This document shows, in pieces, positions 57,101-64,000 of a stretch of DNA of 64,000 nt. Location of the stretch: the NCBI RefSeq assembly GCF_032854445.1, contig NC_088297.1, positions 1,714,639 to 1,778,638 of the forward strand, given 5' to 3'. Position 1 is the stretch's first letter. Each line of letters starts with the position of its first letter. The position numbers and the translations under genes were made by a program. Under the pieces are notes generated by a model. That model did no database searches, was not told the DNA's origin, and saw nothing but the letters and a program-made list of their open reading frames with translations. Source of the stretch: Liolophura sinensis. Its lineage: Eukaryota > Mollusca > Polyplacophora > Chitonida > Chitonidae.

Positions 57101-58464
57101 TAAAGACAAAACATAATTGGTGGCTGAATATACGTGCATTTGCACGTATATTGTACATGTACAGCCACAATATCACCCAGGTCACGTGTGCCGCGAGCAA
57201 AGAAGACGCCCCTTTTACGCAATAGCGTGATATATTTAAGCCCAGGGCTAAGAGAGCAGCTCAATAACAGTGACATTGTTGCGCTTTCACACGATGTGGT
57301 AAGTAGAGCTTGAAGAGCATTCTATGTATGCACTTGAAAAGTAACCAGGGGCGCATCACTCTACTCGGGCAACAGGTGCAGCTCCATTGGCGTCATTTTG
57401 TGCGTAGATATATTTCTGAAATATGTGAGGTTGTTTTTCATGCATTACGCATAAGACGCATGTGCAGAATACCGGCCTGAACAAAATATTGCCCCATCTT
57501 GTCGCAGTTCGGCTACAATATACATGGACATGCTACAGAGTTTCTGCTGCTTCTTTACTAATATACCAATGAGAGAGATGTGGCTTCTCGCGATCCGCCT
57601 GCACGTAATCCAGATCGGACATTAGGTTTGTGAGCGTTTGTCGATCGGGAAGTCTTCTGGCTCAGTTCCTAACTTGGGTGACTGTGGTCTGTAAAACTTA
57701 AAAAAAAAATCTCCTAACTTTTTGACTTGATGAGGATGAAATGTTCTGGTTCTGTTTGGTGAATGCGAACTCTTTCACAAGGAAAACTATCAAAGTTGAA
57801 AACAACGTTTTAAATCCAGTGTAAATAAACGGGTCAGCATGATATGTATCTTATAAGATCTTAGCCGAATTGTATGGGATATATCTGCGTCTTAAAAAAA
57901 AAAAACAAAAAAAAAACATGCATGTAGATGAACGATATGCCATGCAAGATGACCTAGTTATACATCAAGAGACACATGCCTGGAAAGGACTGGGAATTGC
58001 AGTGAAATATGAGCTCACCTTAGCCACCCCATTACAGGGGTACGCGCGTATCATTTACACAGAGCTATTCTCTCTATTCTTTCGCCGTGGCCTATCTTTT
58101 AGCAACAACAACAAACGCAACTGATGTTAGCCCCTTAGAGACTCAATCACACCATTTTGCCCTGCCTATGGATTCACTGAAAACTCCTTCCGGTTCACTG
58201 CAATTAACGAAGCTGACATGCGCTACCATCATTCACAAGCTTGTTCTACTGCAAACCCAGCCTCTAGAATAGGCCTGCTACCATCGTTGATTCTCTTTTT
58301 TAAAACGAAACTTAGTTAAGGTTATATAAGTGGATAACTTAACTAAGCTTACCTGTTACAGTGTTTCCTTCTTTGAAGGTGTCGGGTAGGGTTAATATCC
58401 CCAGGGTCCTATCAATAAGCAGACTAATCCACGCCAGGCACAACAAACTCATGCCGAGCCACAT
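39433..58464 (-). CDS. M12B (ADAM-like) membrane metalloprotease with PLAC-like modules, whole gene
   Basis: Zinc endopeptidase of the reprolysin/adamalysin family, expected at the cell surface or matrix. I joined 17 exons by splice signals and phase (listed separately); with the candidate exon at 35518 the product is about 900 residues. Order: signal peptide (1-22), propeptide (to about 229), furin site RRVRRG, catalytic domain with HELGHSLGAVHD and IMAA Met-turn, ADAM cysteine-rich domain, two six-cysteine PLAC-like modules, Thr/Ser-rich stalk, one transmembrane helix, tail. No thrombospondin repeats were found, so it is not a standard ADAMTS; nematode MIG-17 also combines M12B with PLAC, but is secreted. 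All junctions keep phase except exon 2 to 3. Introns are full of SINEs. Best described as a MIG-17/ADAMTS-like protease with a membrane anchor. Confidence 0.88.
40270..40373. repeat. Foldback element, about 105 bp
   Basis: Left end CCTAGTCTCACAAAG and right end CTTTGTAAAACTGGACC are inverted copies; the centre is degenerate. Confidence 0.55.
40876..41093. repeat. Foldback element, about 215 bp
   Basis: Left arm GGGCCCATATTTATCAAATG, then TCTTAAAACTCAATT. The right arm is its imperfect reverse complement (GACTTAAGTCTTAAGTTGTT, TGATGAATTTGCGCCC). Confidence 0.6.
41089..41195. repeat. Foldback element, about 105 bp
   Basis: GGGGCCTATTTTACAAAGCT is inverted at GACCGCTTTGTAAATGAGGGC. It abuts the previous element and resembles the one at 40270. 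Confidence 0.55.
41368..41775 (-). CDS. Protease exon 16: second PLAC-like module and Thr/Ser stalk
   Basis: [19 protein letters not shown], then LEVCCKTC is a second six-cysteine module. It is followed by about 95 residues dominated by Thr, Ser, Pro and Ala (for example [18 protein letters not shown]), a mucin-like, probably O-glycosylated stalk. Acceptor CACCCAG, donor GAG/GTAATA, phase 1. Confidence 0.85.
42028..42180 (-). CDS. Protease exon 15: first PLAC-like module
   Basis: Cysteine pattern C-x15-C-x10-C-x8-CC-x2-[33 protein letters not shown]. Six cysteines ending CC-x-x-C are the hallmark of PLAC domains. Donor CCCCA/GTAAGT, phase 1. Confidence 0.8.
42287..42338 (-). CDS. Protease exon 14: end of cysteine-rich domain, 52 bp
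   Basis: [17 protein letters not shown] completes the conserved CGPNK-WC...G-x-C motif of exon 13. Acceptor TTATTTCAG, donor AAG/GTAAGC, phase 1. Confidence 0.9.
42483..42607. repeat. Four copies of an about 33-bp unit
   Basis: CACACCCTATGGAGAAAGCA, then TA(A/T)TGC repeats with variants, within intron 13 of the protease. Confidence 0.75.
43071..43190 (-). mobile_element. Degenerate SINE
   Basis: TTTATTTATTTATTGTAG, CTGTTCACTTATATGGCGGC and CTACGGTGGAAGAATAAACC keep the order of the dominant SINE read from its tail. Confidence 0.5.
43379..43498 (-). CDS. Protease exon 13: ADAM cysteine-rich domain, second part
   Basis: [18 protein letters not shown], then [18 protein letters not shown]. The internal CAG near 43488 also resembles an acceptor, but only the start at 43498 keeps phase with exon 12. 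Donor AAG/GTAGGG. Confidence 0.9.
43766..44017 (-). mobile_element. Full-length tRNA-derived SINE
   Basis: Tail (AAAT)n, CTCAAGAATATTTCACTTAT, CAGCGGCCAGCATTATGGTG, GAACTCACAGTGACCG (B box reversed) and CAACTGAGCCACGGAGGCCC (A box reversed). In intron 12 of the protease. Confidence 0.88.
44205..44415 (+). mobile_element. Degenerate SINE
   Basis: TCCAATGCGGTGGCTGTCAA, CATAATGTTGGCCGACTTCG and CACGACGTAAAACACCAATT; many substitutions. Confidence 0.6.
45036..45180 (-). CDS. Protease exon 12: ADAM cysteine-rich domain, first part
   Basis: [29 protein letters not shown] and GSTFCR. The PGQ-Y-x-x-D-x-QC pattern is characteristic of the ADAMTS/ADAM_CR type. Acceptor CTCATTCAG, donor CAGG/GTGAGT, phase 0. 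Confidence 0.9.
46448..46612 (-). CDS. Protease exon 11: zinc-binding site, second half, and Met-turn
   Basis: Continues [18 protein letters not shown] (third zinc ligand His), then FIMAADSG, the Met-turn of metzincins, and [10 protein letters not shown]. Acceptor CTTTTAG, donor CAT/GTATGT, phase 2. All catalytic residues are present, so the enzyme should be active. Confidence 0.93.
46780..47190. repeat. Degenerate tandem repeat, about 24-bp unit
   Basis: A unit like AAACCGGTGTGTCAGGAGA recurs about 16 times with strong divergence in intron 10 of the protease, between the two exons that carry the zinc site. The minus-strand ORFs rich in Phe/Leu/Asp/Thr here are by-products. Confidence 0.8.
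47200..47325 (-). mobile_element. Degenerate SINE fragment
   Basis: CAATGGCGGCTAATGATAGT, CAGAGCCCGAGGGAAACCC and CCATCTGCAGGCTGCTAGTA follow the reversed SINE body. Confidence 0.6.
47439..47544 (-). CDS. Protease exon 10: zinc-binding site, first half
   Basis: [17 protein letters not shown], then [13 protein letters not shown]. His and Glu of HExxH are the first two zinc ligands and the catalytic base. Donor CACAG/GTGAGT splits the motif in phase 2. Confidence 0.93.
47618..47715 (-). mobile_element. SINE fragment
   Basis: ATATCACTTGTGCGACGACG, CAGAGCACAGGGGAAACCCA and CGACCGTCCGCAGGCTCC. Confidence 0.65.
48391..48428 (-). CDS. Protease exon 9: catalytic domain, 38-bp microexon
   Basis: [12 protein letters not shown], completing the MLFTAYDIF strand. 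Acceptor TTCACTCACAG, donor CAG/GTAAAC; phase 2 in, phase 1 out. Confidence 0.88.
49064..49224 (-). CDS. Protease exon 8: catalytic domain
   Basis: [15 protein letters not shown] ... [20 protein letters not shown]. The SDHVMLFT end is the conserved strand before the active site. Acceptor TCCTTTAG-like (TTTAG), donor TGC/GTGAGT, phase 2. Confidence 0.92.
49699..49936 (-). mobile_element. Full-length SINE with 13-bp target duplication
   Basis: CACAGGTTTTATA at 49686-49698 is repeated at 49937-49949. The SINE reads from its (AAAT) tail to GTGCTAGCGCGCTAACCAAC and ATCCACGG at the head. In intron 7 of the protease. Confidence 0.92.
50021..50098 (-). CDS. Protease exon 7: catalytic domain
   Basis: [19 protein letters not shown], then SGLLIVE; joins exon 6 as the classic reprolysin ...LNA-IDLRY. 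Acceptor CTGTTTCAG, donor GAG/GTGAGC, phase 0 both sides. Confidence 0.9.
50428..50521 (-). CDS. Protease exon 6: catalytic domain
   Basis: [18 protein letters not shown], then [12 protein letters not shown], the second helix region of the reprolysin domain. Acceptor TTTTTCCAG, donor GCA/GTGAGT, phase 0. Confidence 0.9.
50626..50732 (-). mobile_element. SINE, 5'-truncated
   Basis: TTTGATTGGTGTTTTACGCA, TACTTATACGGCGGCGGCCT and GAAACCGGGCACAGCCCCGG. Confidence 0.8.
50787..50985 (+). mobile_element. SINE, head truncated
   Basis: CACCAATGCGATCGCCGTGA, AGCAACCTGCGGATGGTCGT and AATATTCTTGAGTGCGGCGC with tail. It lies about 55 bp from an opposite-oriented copy at 50626-50732, so the transcript could pair here. 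Confidence 0.85.
51006..51099. repeat. (TA)n microsatellite
   Basis: Uninterrupted TA run of about 94 bases in intron 5 of the protease. Confidence 0.95.
51493..51753 (+). mobile_element. Full-length SINE with 15-bp target duplication
   Basis: TAAATGTGTTTGTGG at 51480-51494 is repeated at 51754-51768. Head GGCCTCCGTGGCTCAGTCGG (A box), GAGTTCAAGTCC (B box), body ACCATAATACTGGCCACCGT, tail AGACCAATC and poly-A. The long duplication shows target-primed insertion; a good reference copy. Confidence 0.95.
52471..52582 (-). CDS. Protease exon 5: furin site and start of catalytic domain
   Basis: [13 protein letters not shown] contains a proprotein convertase site. [16 protein letters not shown] starts the reprolysin fold. 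Acceptor TATTTCAG, donor ATT/GTGAGT, phase 2. Confidence 0.9.
52783..53053 (+). mobile_element. Full-length SINE
   Basis: Head GGACTCTGTGGCCCAGCTGG, B box GAGTTCAAGTCC, CCACCATAATGCTGGTCGCC and GAGTACGGCGTAAAACACCA with (AAAT)n. In intron 4 of the protease. Confidence 0.9.
53974..54088 (+). mobile_element. SINE 3' part
   Basis: GTGGGTTTCCCCTGAACTCA, ACGTAATGTTTGCACCTGTC and GTGCGGCGTAGAAAAAAAAA with AAAT tail. Confidence 0.7.
54231..54453 (-). CDS. Protease exon 4: propeptide
   Basis: Encodes [19 protein letters not shown] and [11 protein letters not shown], then a duplicated GNREDER heptad. The two copies lie in a variable hydrophilic stretch of the propeptide. Donor CGG/GTGGGT, phase 1. 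Confidence 0.85.
54759..54794. repeat. (GT)n followed by poly-G
   Basis: About ten GT units then 13 G, in intron 3 of the protease. Confidence 0.95.
54795..55065. repeat. Left arm of a large inverted repeat
   Basis: TACTATCCTTCGTCAGCTCG, CAGTTCCAATGCACGTATAT, AATCTAATTATGAATTGCAC and AAAGGTCTTACGAAAAACGT are the reverse complement of 56600-56877. Within intron 3 of the protease. Confidence 0.9.
55514..55602 (-). CDS. Protease exon 3: propeptide
   Basis: Acceptor TTTTCTCTGCAG, donor GTG/GTAAGC. Only one frame is open: [19 protein letters not shown], then SCAYLV, typical of the ADAM propeptide (G-V-L ... A-L-A-V-V-C). Ends in phase 0. Confidence 0.85.
55906..56123 (-). CDS. Protease exon 2: propeptide
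   Basis: Acceptor TCTTCAG; enters in phase 1 and reads [42 protein letters not shown], the pattern of ADAM propeptides. The donor used here (AAAG/GTTAAT) leaves phase 0, whereas exon 3 needs phase 1, so this edge is uncertain. It lies between the arms of the 54795/56877 inverted repeat. Confidence 0.75.
56600..56877. repeat. Right arm of a large inverted repeat
   Basis: TTTCGTAAGACCTTTAGCTA, GTGCAATTCATAATTAGATT, ATGTGCATTGGAACTGAAAT and AGCTGACGAAGGATAGTACA pair with 54795-55065. Within intron 1 of the protease; the loop contains exons 2 and 3. Confidence 0.9.
57015..57100. repeat. (GACA)n-like microsatellite
   Basis: Imperfect GACA/GGCA units in two clusters in intron 1 of the protease. 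Confidence 0.85.
58353..58464 (-). CDS. Protease exon 1: start codon and signal peptide
   Basis: ATG at 58464-58462 (context GAAAATGTGG). It encodes [17 protein letters not shown], a typical signal peptide core, then the start of the propeptide (FKEGNTVT). Donor CAG/GTAAGC; ends in phase 1. Confidence 0.85.
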
Positions 58465-59200
58465 TTTCCAACTTAAATGGTTAGAATTGTTCAATTCGTT
58501 GAAATACAGTTGTATTCAGGTATGTGCGGCTGAAATCTTCTGTCAGTGGCTGCATAAAAAGAGGACAGTATCTTATCCAATACATATGATTTCGTGTATA
58601 GGCTATAACTAGAATTGTTTTCCACGTGTAGTTTTAATTTTTGGTGGATAAACAGATAGAGACATAATGATATATTCCGACTCACATTTCCGCGGTTGAC
58701 ATAGTAACCGCATACCAATCAACACTCATGAAATCCAACGCCTTCAGAGGTTTTACTCACCGCAATTCTGCTGGTATTCTTTCATACATTTCAAACCGAG
58801 TCATTTGTTCGCGTGTATGTTGTGCTCACCTGAACTCTTGTAATATAGGTCGTCATAAGCTTACCGGTTTTTAGCGGCGGTTGTGTCGTAACAAAAACCA
58901 GTCGCGTTAGTCTGATGCTGACACATGCACTTGTACCGCCGGATCTTCACAGGAAACACTTCTTCACTCGCGCCTTTCCGTTTCAAGCCCTAAAAGTACA
59001 TATGGACCTGCAGGTACATCTTTTAACTTTATTACGTTTGTAACCCAATCTACAGACTGTACTCTGTAAGTAGACACGTGGGTTCACAAAAAGAGATACA
59101 GACTCAGCCGTATAGGAAGCATGTGTTCAGCCTCCAGAACAAACTTTAACAAGTGCGTTTTGTGATAAATGTAAGCCAACACTGAAAGGCGTAGAAGTTC
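58465..59200. other. Upstream region of the metalloprotease gene
   Basis: Expected to hold the 5' UTR and promoter of the minus-strand protease gene. I saw no convincing TATA box or initiator. Divergent from the Penelope-like element that follows. Confidence 0.35.
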
Positions 59201-59516
59201 ATTCAGTTGTGACGGCTTTCTACTTAATAAATAGATCTACAGCTATTAACACTACACTTAAACTGGGTTGTACAACAGATAGGTCATATGTCTCGTTTTC
59301 GAATTTTAATGAACCTGATATTTATGTGACCTCTGCAACTCTGGAAGTTTTGCCCACACATTCGTGCAGAGTCTTATCAGACAAGATCTCTGTATTCAAA
59401 TTTTTGGCCTCCTTTCATCTTAAAAAAGACATGTGCATTGTTACTTCAGCTCCCTCGATGCTTTTTTTTTTGGGCGTAATTAGTGCGAATGCAACAGCAG
59501 CATGGCTGCGTTTTAA

Positions 59517-60551
59517 TTGGCATGGACACAGACCCCCATTACAACTTCCTTTTTTCGGGATGTAATTCTGTGCATTTTAGGGTGTAAAGTCTTTTTTTTT
59601 TTGCTTCCAGTTTTTGGTGTACAGGTGCATGCTTGGTATCGTGAGCTTTTCTGGATGCTAGAGATTGGTTCAGTCTTCCCATATGGGTTGAATGATAACG
59701 TTATGGGAATCGGCAATGTAACATCTAGCCAACCACATGACTCCATCGTAACAAATTTATTCAAATACCATAAACGTAGACCTCGCAGTCATGGTAGGAG
59801 GAAGTTCAACAGAAACATGATTCACAAACACGTTGCAGTTGGCTATTTAGTAGGATTGTCGTATGACACCAATAGCATGCATGCTCTACGCACAGTATTG
59901 TATGCACTGCCATTGAACTTGCTAAAACAGGTCGTTCAAGACGTATCCAATAACATACACAATTTTAATGTTCCGCCTCACCTTGTACATCTGTGTCAAG
60001 ACATATCGTATTTTCGATTGTATCGCCCTGTAACTACAACTGAAACTCAACACGATCGACTCTTTCTGAAGATAAAGTATTTAAACAGTGGCCTTGATTT
60101 AATTAACCTACCACGCATCTTTAATGAACCTGATGTTCGTAGTGCTGTGCCTAATTATTTTAATATCCAAGAGCCACCTTGCAAATCCTATGAGTATACA
60201 AAACCTATCGCTTCCAAAATTTTCAATTATTCCCAGGCCATCAAGGAGTTCGATTTGGCGAAGTATACTTCTGGCGGCTATAACTGTGGTTGTGAATCCT
60301 CAGTTTTTACCTACGACAAATGTAAACATGTCCTGACTGGTGACCTTAATATTATTAAGAATCATGATCTAAGGTATCTCTTTGTGAGGGGTCCTAAATA
60401 TAGAGAAAAGAGTAATGTCAACATTCGATCAAACAAAAATATATCATCTCGGCACTTGAGGAGTATGTTAAAAAATGGTCAAAACGGGAGAAAGTGGATT
60501 CTTCGGTACTTAACGATTGGCTTGAGATTGTCAAAAAGAAAGTTAGTTTAA
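59517..60551 (+). pseudogene. Penelope-like ORF, N-terminal part
   Basis: 344-codon frame. The first about 35 codons are probably not genuine, because recognisable element sequence begins near WYRELFWMLEIGSVFPYGL. It continues through NMIHKHVAVGYLVGL and the C-x-C ... H segment to the frame change near 60520. Upstream frame 59209-59565 shows no known domain. Confidence 0.75.
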
Positions 60552-61804
60552 CTATACACCGCCTAGACATTGGTGCTCTACCTAAAGTTAAACAGGTTCT
60601 GAAGGATCCCACTGTGCAAGAAACACTCGCTGACCTTCATAGTAAATTTGTCATCACTGTAGCAGACAAGGCTCCTAATAATGTCATCTTTATTTGCAAG
60701 AATTATTATTATCAAATTCTTTTTCAAGAGCTATGTGCATCTACAACGACATCCACGTACTCTGCTACTACATGTACTCTCCAGGAACTATTTAACAAAC
60801 ACAAAACCTTTCTTAAAGAAAGACGCATAAATATACCTACCCGTCAGACAGAAATACCACAACTTTACTGGATTCCTAAAATGCACAAATCCCCATACAA
60901 GGCTTGATTTATTGCAGGTTCAAGAAGCTGTACCACCAAACTCTTGTCAACCCTACTTACGAGAGAGTTACAGGAAGTAAAGTCATTTTGGAATAAGTAT
61001 TGTTGTGCCATAACAAAAAATTCAGGTGTTAACTGCATGTGGATTCTTAACAACTCCAAACGTCTTACAGAAGAACTCGATGCTCATATGCATATACCGT
61101 ACAAAGACGTATCCACATGGGATTTCTCTACTCTCTATACTACGATTCCTCACAGAGATCTTATTGAAAGAATATCGTCGTTAATTGTCTCGGTATTCAC
61201 TAAAACAGGCCACCGTTAAATTAATGTCAGAAGCAATAAGGCTTTCTTTAGTTCTACTCTTTATAAAGGTTACCACTCATGGGATATTACATTATTTATT
61301 GAATTACTTGAATATCTCATTAATAACATCTATGTGAAATTCGGAAATACTATTTATAAACAGTGCATACGTATTCCAATGGGTACCAATTGTGCGCCTC
61401 TTTTGGCAGACCTATACTTGTTTTCACATGAATACGACTATATGCAGAAATTACTTAAAAGTAATATCTTTAAAGCTTGATCCTTTTCATTTACCAAGCG
61501 GTACATTGATGATCTACTAGCGTTAAATAATACCCATATTGCTGAAGCGGTGAAGGAAATCTATCCGCCTTCATTGGATTTAAAGGAGACAACAGATAGT
61601 CCTGATGGTACATCATATGTGGATCTATATCTGTACAAAGACGGACAAGGTCTCCTTTCACGCCGCTTTTACGACAAAAGGGATAATTTCAATTTTGATA
61701 TTGTAAATAATCCTTACTTAGATAGCAATATACCGAAGGGTCCTGCATATGGTGTAGGCCCTATACATATCTCGTCTTGTAGCATTTGTCAGATCTTGCG
61801 TTAA
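60494..61804 (+). pseudogene. Penelope-like ORF, reverse transcriptase part
   Basis: Continues in the 60494 frame and in the pieces 60908-61219 and 61220-61804, with the fingers and palm motifs listed for the element. The catalytic YIDD lies at about 61501-61512. Three nonsense codons interrupt it. Confidence 0.85.
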
Positions 61805-61977
61805 TTGTGATGACTTTAATCTGCGTCACAAGTTGCTAGTTCAAAAACTAGTTTCTCAAGGATACTCCATCAAACGCCTTCATTCTAAGTTTCTCAAATT
61901 TTACAATGAGTATAAAACTCTCGTTGGCAGGTATGGACAGAGCGTTCAGAATCTCTGGCGATCTGCATTGTGATCAA

Positions 61978-62135
61978 CCACATAGACGGCGCTGTTATCC
62001 CTATGTACATATCTATCACGTACATGGTATTTAACAACATCGATGGCGCTGGTTGCCCAGTGTAAGCGTCTATCTAGTATGTCATGTGTAACATCATAGA
62101 TGGCGCCTCTTGTAGCATGAGATCTTTACATATTA
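61978..62135. repeat. Three imperfect repeats of about 55 bp
   Basis: CATAGACGGCGCTGTTATCC, CATCGATGGCGCTGGTTGCC and CATAGATGGCGCCTCTTGTA start successive units just after the Penelope-like ORF, probably in its 3' UTR. Confidence 0.6.
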
Positions 62136-62437
62136 ACGGGAAAGACGTAATCGTCCGTTACTTTTGAATCATAATCTGATCGGTTGGTGTCTGTAACGCT
62201 CGTCATTTTCAAACTGTATCTAATACCGCTTAACCTGGGGCTAGGGACCGTAAAGGTAGCAATGCTAATTACATCGGCATGATGCCTTTATGAACAGTTG
62301 CAATTAAAGCGCGACTAAGATACATGTTTAGCTGTTATTTGACATGGAACTCATTCACGGACTACGAATTTGAACTTTGATATGGAATTCATGCCTGGAA
62401 TATTCATTGTCTGCCCAGCATCATTGAAAACTGATGA

Positions 62438-62690
62438 CCGCTTCTCTCTTGTGTGTTACCGGCTTTATTTCTTATTTGTATAATTTCTTACATACCTTTG
62501 TCTTCGGGAGTTAGTGTTAAACGTTGTTGTGGAAATGGATCTTGCGATTATCGACTTGGAACGCCCTTTAAGGACTACGAATGGTATAGGAATGTCGGAC
62601 TTGACGCTTATATCAAAAAGGTTTGGGAAGGTATGAGTTTTAATGATGAAAGTTTTAAAATTCTGTGCGAGAGGACACAAGGAGACAGGT
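62438..62690 (+). other. Cysteine-rich ORF with hydrophobic start, unknown
   Basis: Open from a TGA at 62435 to a TAG after DR. The hydrophobic stretch LPALFLICIISYIPLSSG resembles a signal peptide, followed by SVKRCCGNGSCDYRLG, then YEWYRNVGLDAYIKKVW and FKILCERTQGD. No ATG starts it. It may be a second ORF of the Penelope-like element, or a host exon with donor CAG/GTAGTG at 62688. I do not recognise the family. Confidence 0.4.
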
Positions 62691-62698
62691 AGTGATGA

Positions 62699-62909
62699 TT
62701 TATTTATTTATTTATTTATTTGATTGGTGTTTTACGCCGTACTCAAGAATATTTCACCTATACGACGGCGGCCAGCATTATGGTGGGAGGAAACCGGGCA
62801 GAGCCCGGGGGAAACCCACGACCATCCGCAGTTTGCCGGCAGACCTCCCACTTACGGCCGGAGAGGAAGCCAGCATGAGCTGGATTTGAACTCACAGCGA
62901 CCGAGAGGC
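62699..62909 (-). mobile_element. SINE, head truncated, with 8-bp target duplication
   Basis: AGTGATGA at 62691-62698 and at 62910-62917 bracket it. Tail (AAAT)n, CTCAAGAATATTTCACCTAT, GAAACCGGGCAGAGCCCGGG and GAACTCACAGCGACCG. Little diverged, so recent. It separates the ORF at 62438-62690 from downstream sequence. Confidence 0.88.
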
Positions 62910-62917
62910 AGTGATGA

Positions 62918-63302
62918 CAACACTAGTGACGTCCCCTTGGCGTTGCTGAGCACCCTCCCAGGTGCCGGCATAGAAAGGTCCAGATCAACACGGTCAACCT
63001 ATGTCAAGATTCTTTTGCTTCTTATTTTTCACAAGCTGGGCCAGGTATGCACCAAAGCTTGTTGGCCACGAAATGTTTGTGGCTGAGCCACAGTGCTAAA
63101 CGTTAACAGTGTCGCTTATGGTACATTAATAGGGATCTGTGGCCACATATCTTCGTGCGAATAGGTTGCCGGAAGTGTGATCTCTGTACCTGCTCACGCG
63201 AAAGCTGCTCATCAAGGGCGGGAAACTTACGTTTTGGAAAAGTGATATATAGCATATTATCCAAATGTACATCTATGGTACGTATGAATATTGTAGCGAT
63301 TT

Positions 63303-63305
<3 letters not shown>
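62918..63305. other. Unassigned, no gene seen
   Basis: May continue the 3' part of the Penelope-like insertion; no feature recognised. Confidence 0.3.

Positions 63306-63367
<62 letters not shown>
63306..63367. repeat. (TA)n microsatellite
   Basis: Uninterrupted TA run of about 62 bases. Confidence 0.95.

Positions 63368-64000
<633 letters not shown>

Larger units (their letters stand above)
59200..61975 (+). mobile_element. Penelope-like retroelement, decayed (Naiad-like features)
   Basis: Reverse transcriptase of the Penelope class, in several frames. 59600-60551 holds WMLEIGSVFPYGLNDN and the cysteine/histidine segment NCGCESSVF, then KCKHVLTGDLNIIKNH and FVRGPKYRE. These N-terminal blocks are, to my knowledge, typical of the Naiad-type group. 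RT motifs follow: VADKAPNNV, LYWIPKMHKSPYKA, FSTLYTTIPH, IPMGTNCAPLLADLYLF, RYIDDLLALNN and YDKRDNFNFDIVN. Breaks: frame change near 60520, TGA near 60905, TAA near 61218, TGA near 61478, and a frame change near 61800. No GIY-YIG endonuclease was identified in the remaining C-terminal 60 codons, and the 5' part is too decayed to show one. Ends and any pseudo-LTRs were not found. Inactive copy. Confidence 0.88.

Noticed and set aside
62425-62445. Hammerhead ribozyme core (CTGATGA) downstream of the Penelope-like element, where such ribozymes are known
   Set aside because: No GAAA and no closing stems at the required spacing.

Overview
This is a eukaryotic, AT-rich, intron-rich and repeat-rich window with no sign of bacterial or organellar organisation. 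It most resembles a marine lophotrochozoan, probably a mollusc. The reasons are about two dozen copies of a tRNA-derived SINE whose 3' end reads GTACGGCGTAAAACACCAATC followed by (AAAT)n, further short interspersed families, and invertebrate-type CR1/L2-like, Penelope-like and Ty3/gypsy elements. The species cannot be fixed from sequence alone.

Layout. 1-13.1 kb: no recognisable host gene; SINE copies, degenerate minisatellites and a palindromic element. 13.1-15.2 kb: a 5'-truncated, broken LINE on the minus strand. 16.1-16.8 kb: a TIR-bounded non-autonomous DNA element beside a TA microsatellite. 17.8-29.7 kb: a Ty3/gypsy LTR retrotransposon on the minus strand with both LTRs, a 5-bp target duplication (CCACG), a tRNA-Pro-like primer site and a polypurine tract. 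Its pol order is protease, integrase, then RT and RNase H, the order known for Gmr1-like elements. A 5.7-kb LINE (22.06-27.77 kb, plus strand, 7-bp target duplication CACACTA) has inserted between its gag and protease. 31.8-33.0 kb: a GT10 alpha-1,3-fucosyltransferase, plus strand, one large coding exon with the first exon not identified. 35.5-58.5 kb: an M12B (reprolysin/ADAM-like) metalloprotease gene on the minus strand, worked out here as 17 exons plus a probable 18th. 59.2-62.0 kb: a decayed Penelope-like element, plus strand, then a cysteine-rich ORF and a SINE with its own target duplication.

The metalloprotease is the main host gene. Its exons join in phase except at one junction (exon 2 to 3). 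They encode a signal peptide, a propeptide, a furin site, a zinc catalytic domain (HELGHSLGAVHD with an IMAA Met-turn), an ADAM cysteine-rich domain, two tandem PLAC-like six-cysteine modules, a Thr/Ser-rich stalk, a transmembrane helix and a cytoplasmic tail. No thrombospondin repeats were seen. Exons 2 and 3 are bracketed by a roughly 270-bp inverted repeat in the flanking introns.

The strongest unusual points are the integrase-before-RT gypsy element, a 64-bp copy of its own LTR end inside pol whose length accounts for a reading-frame change, the membrane-anchored PLAC-type protease, the inverted repeat around exons 2-3, and a 2A-like motif in the LINE ORF2.
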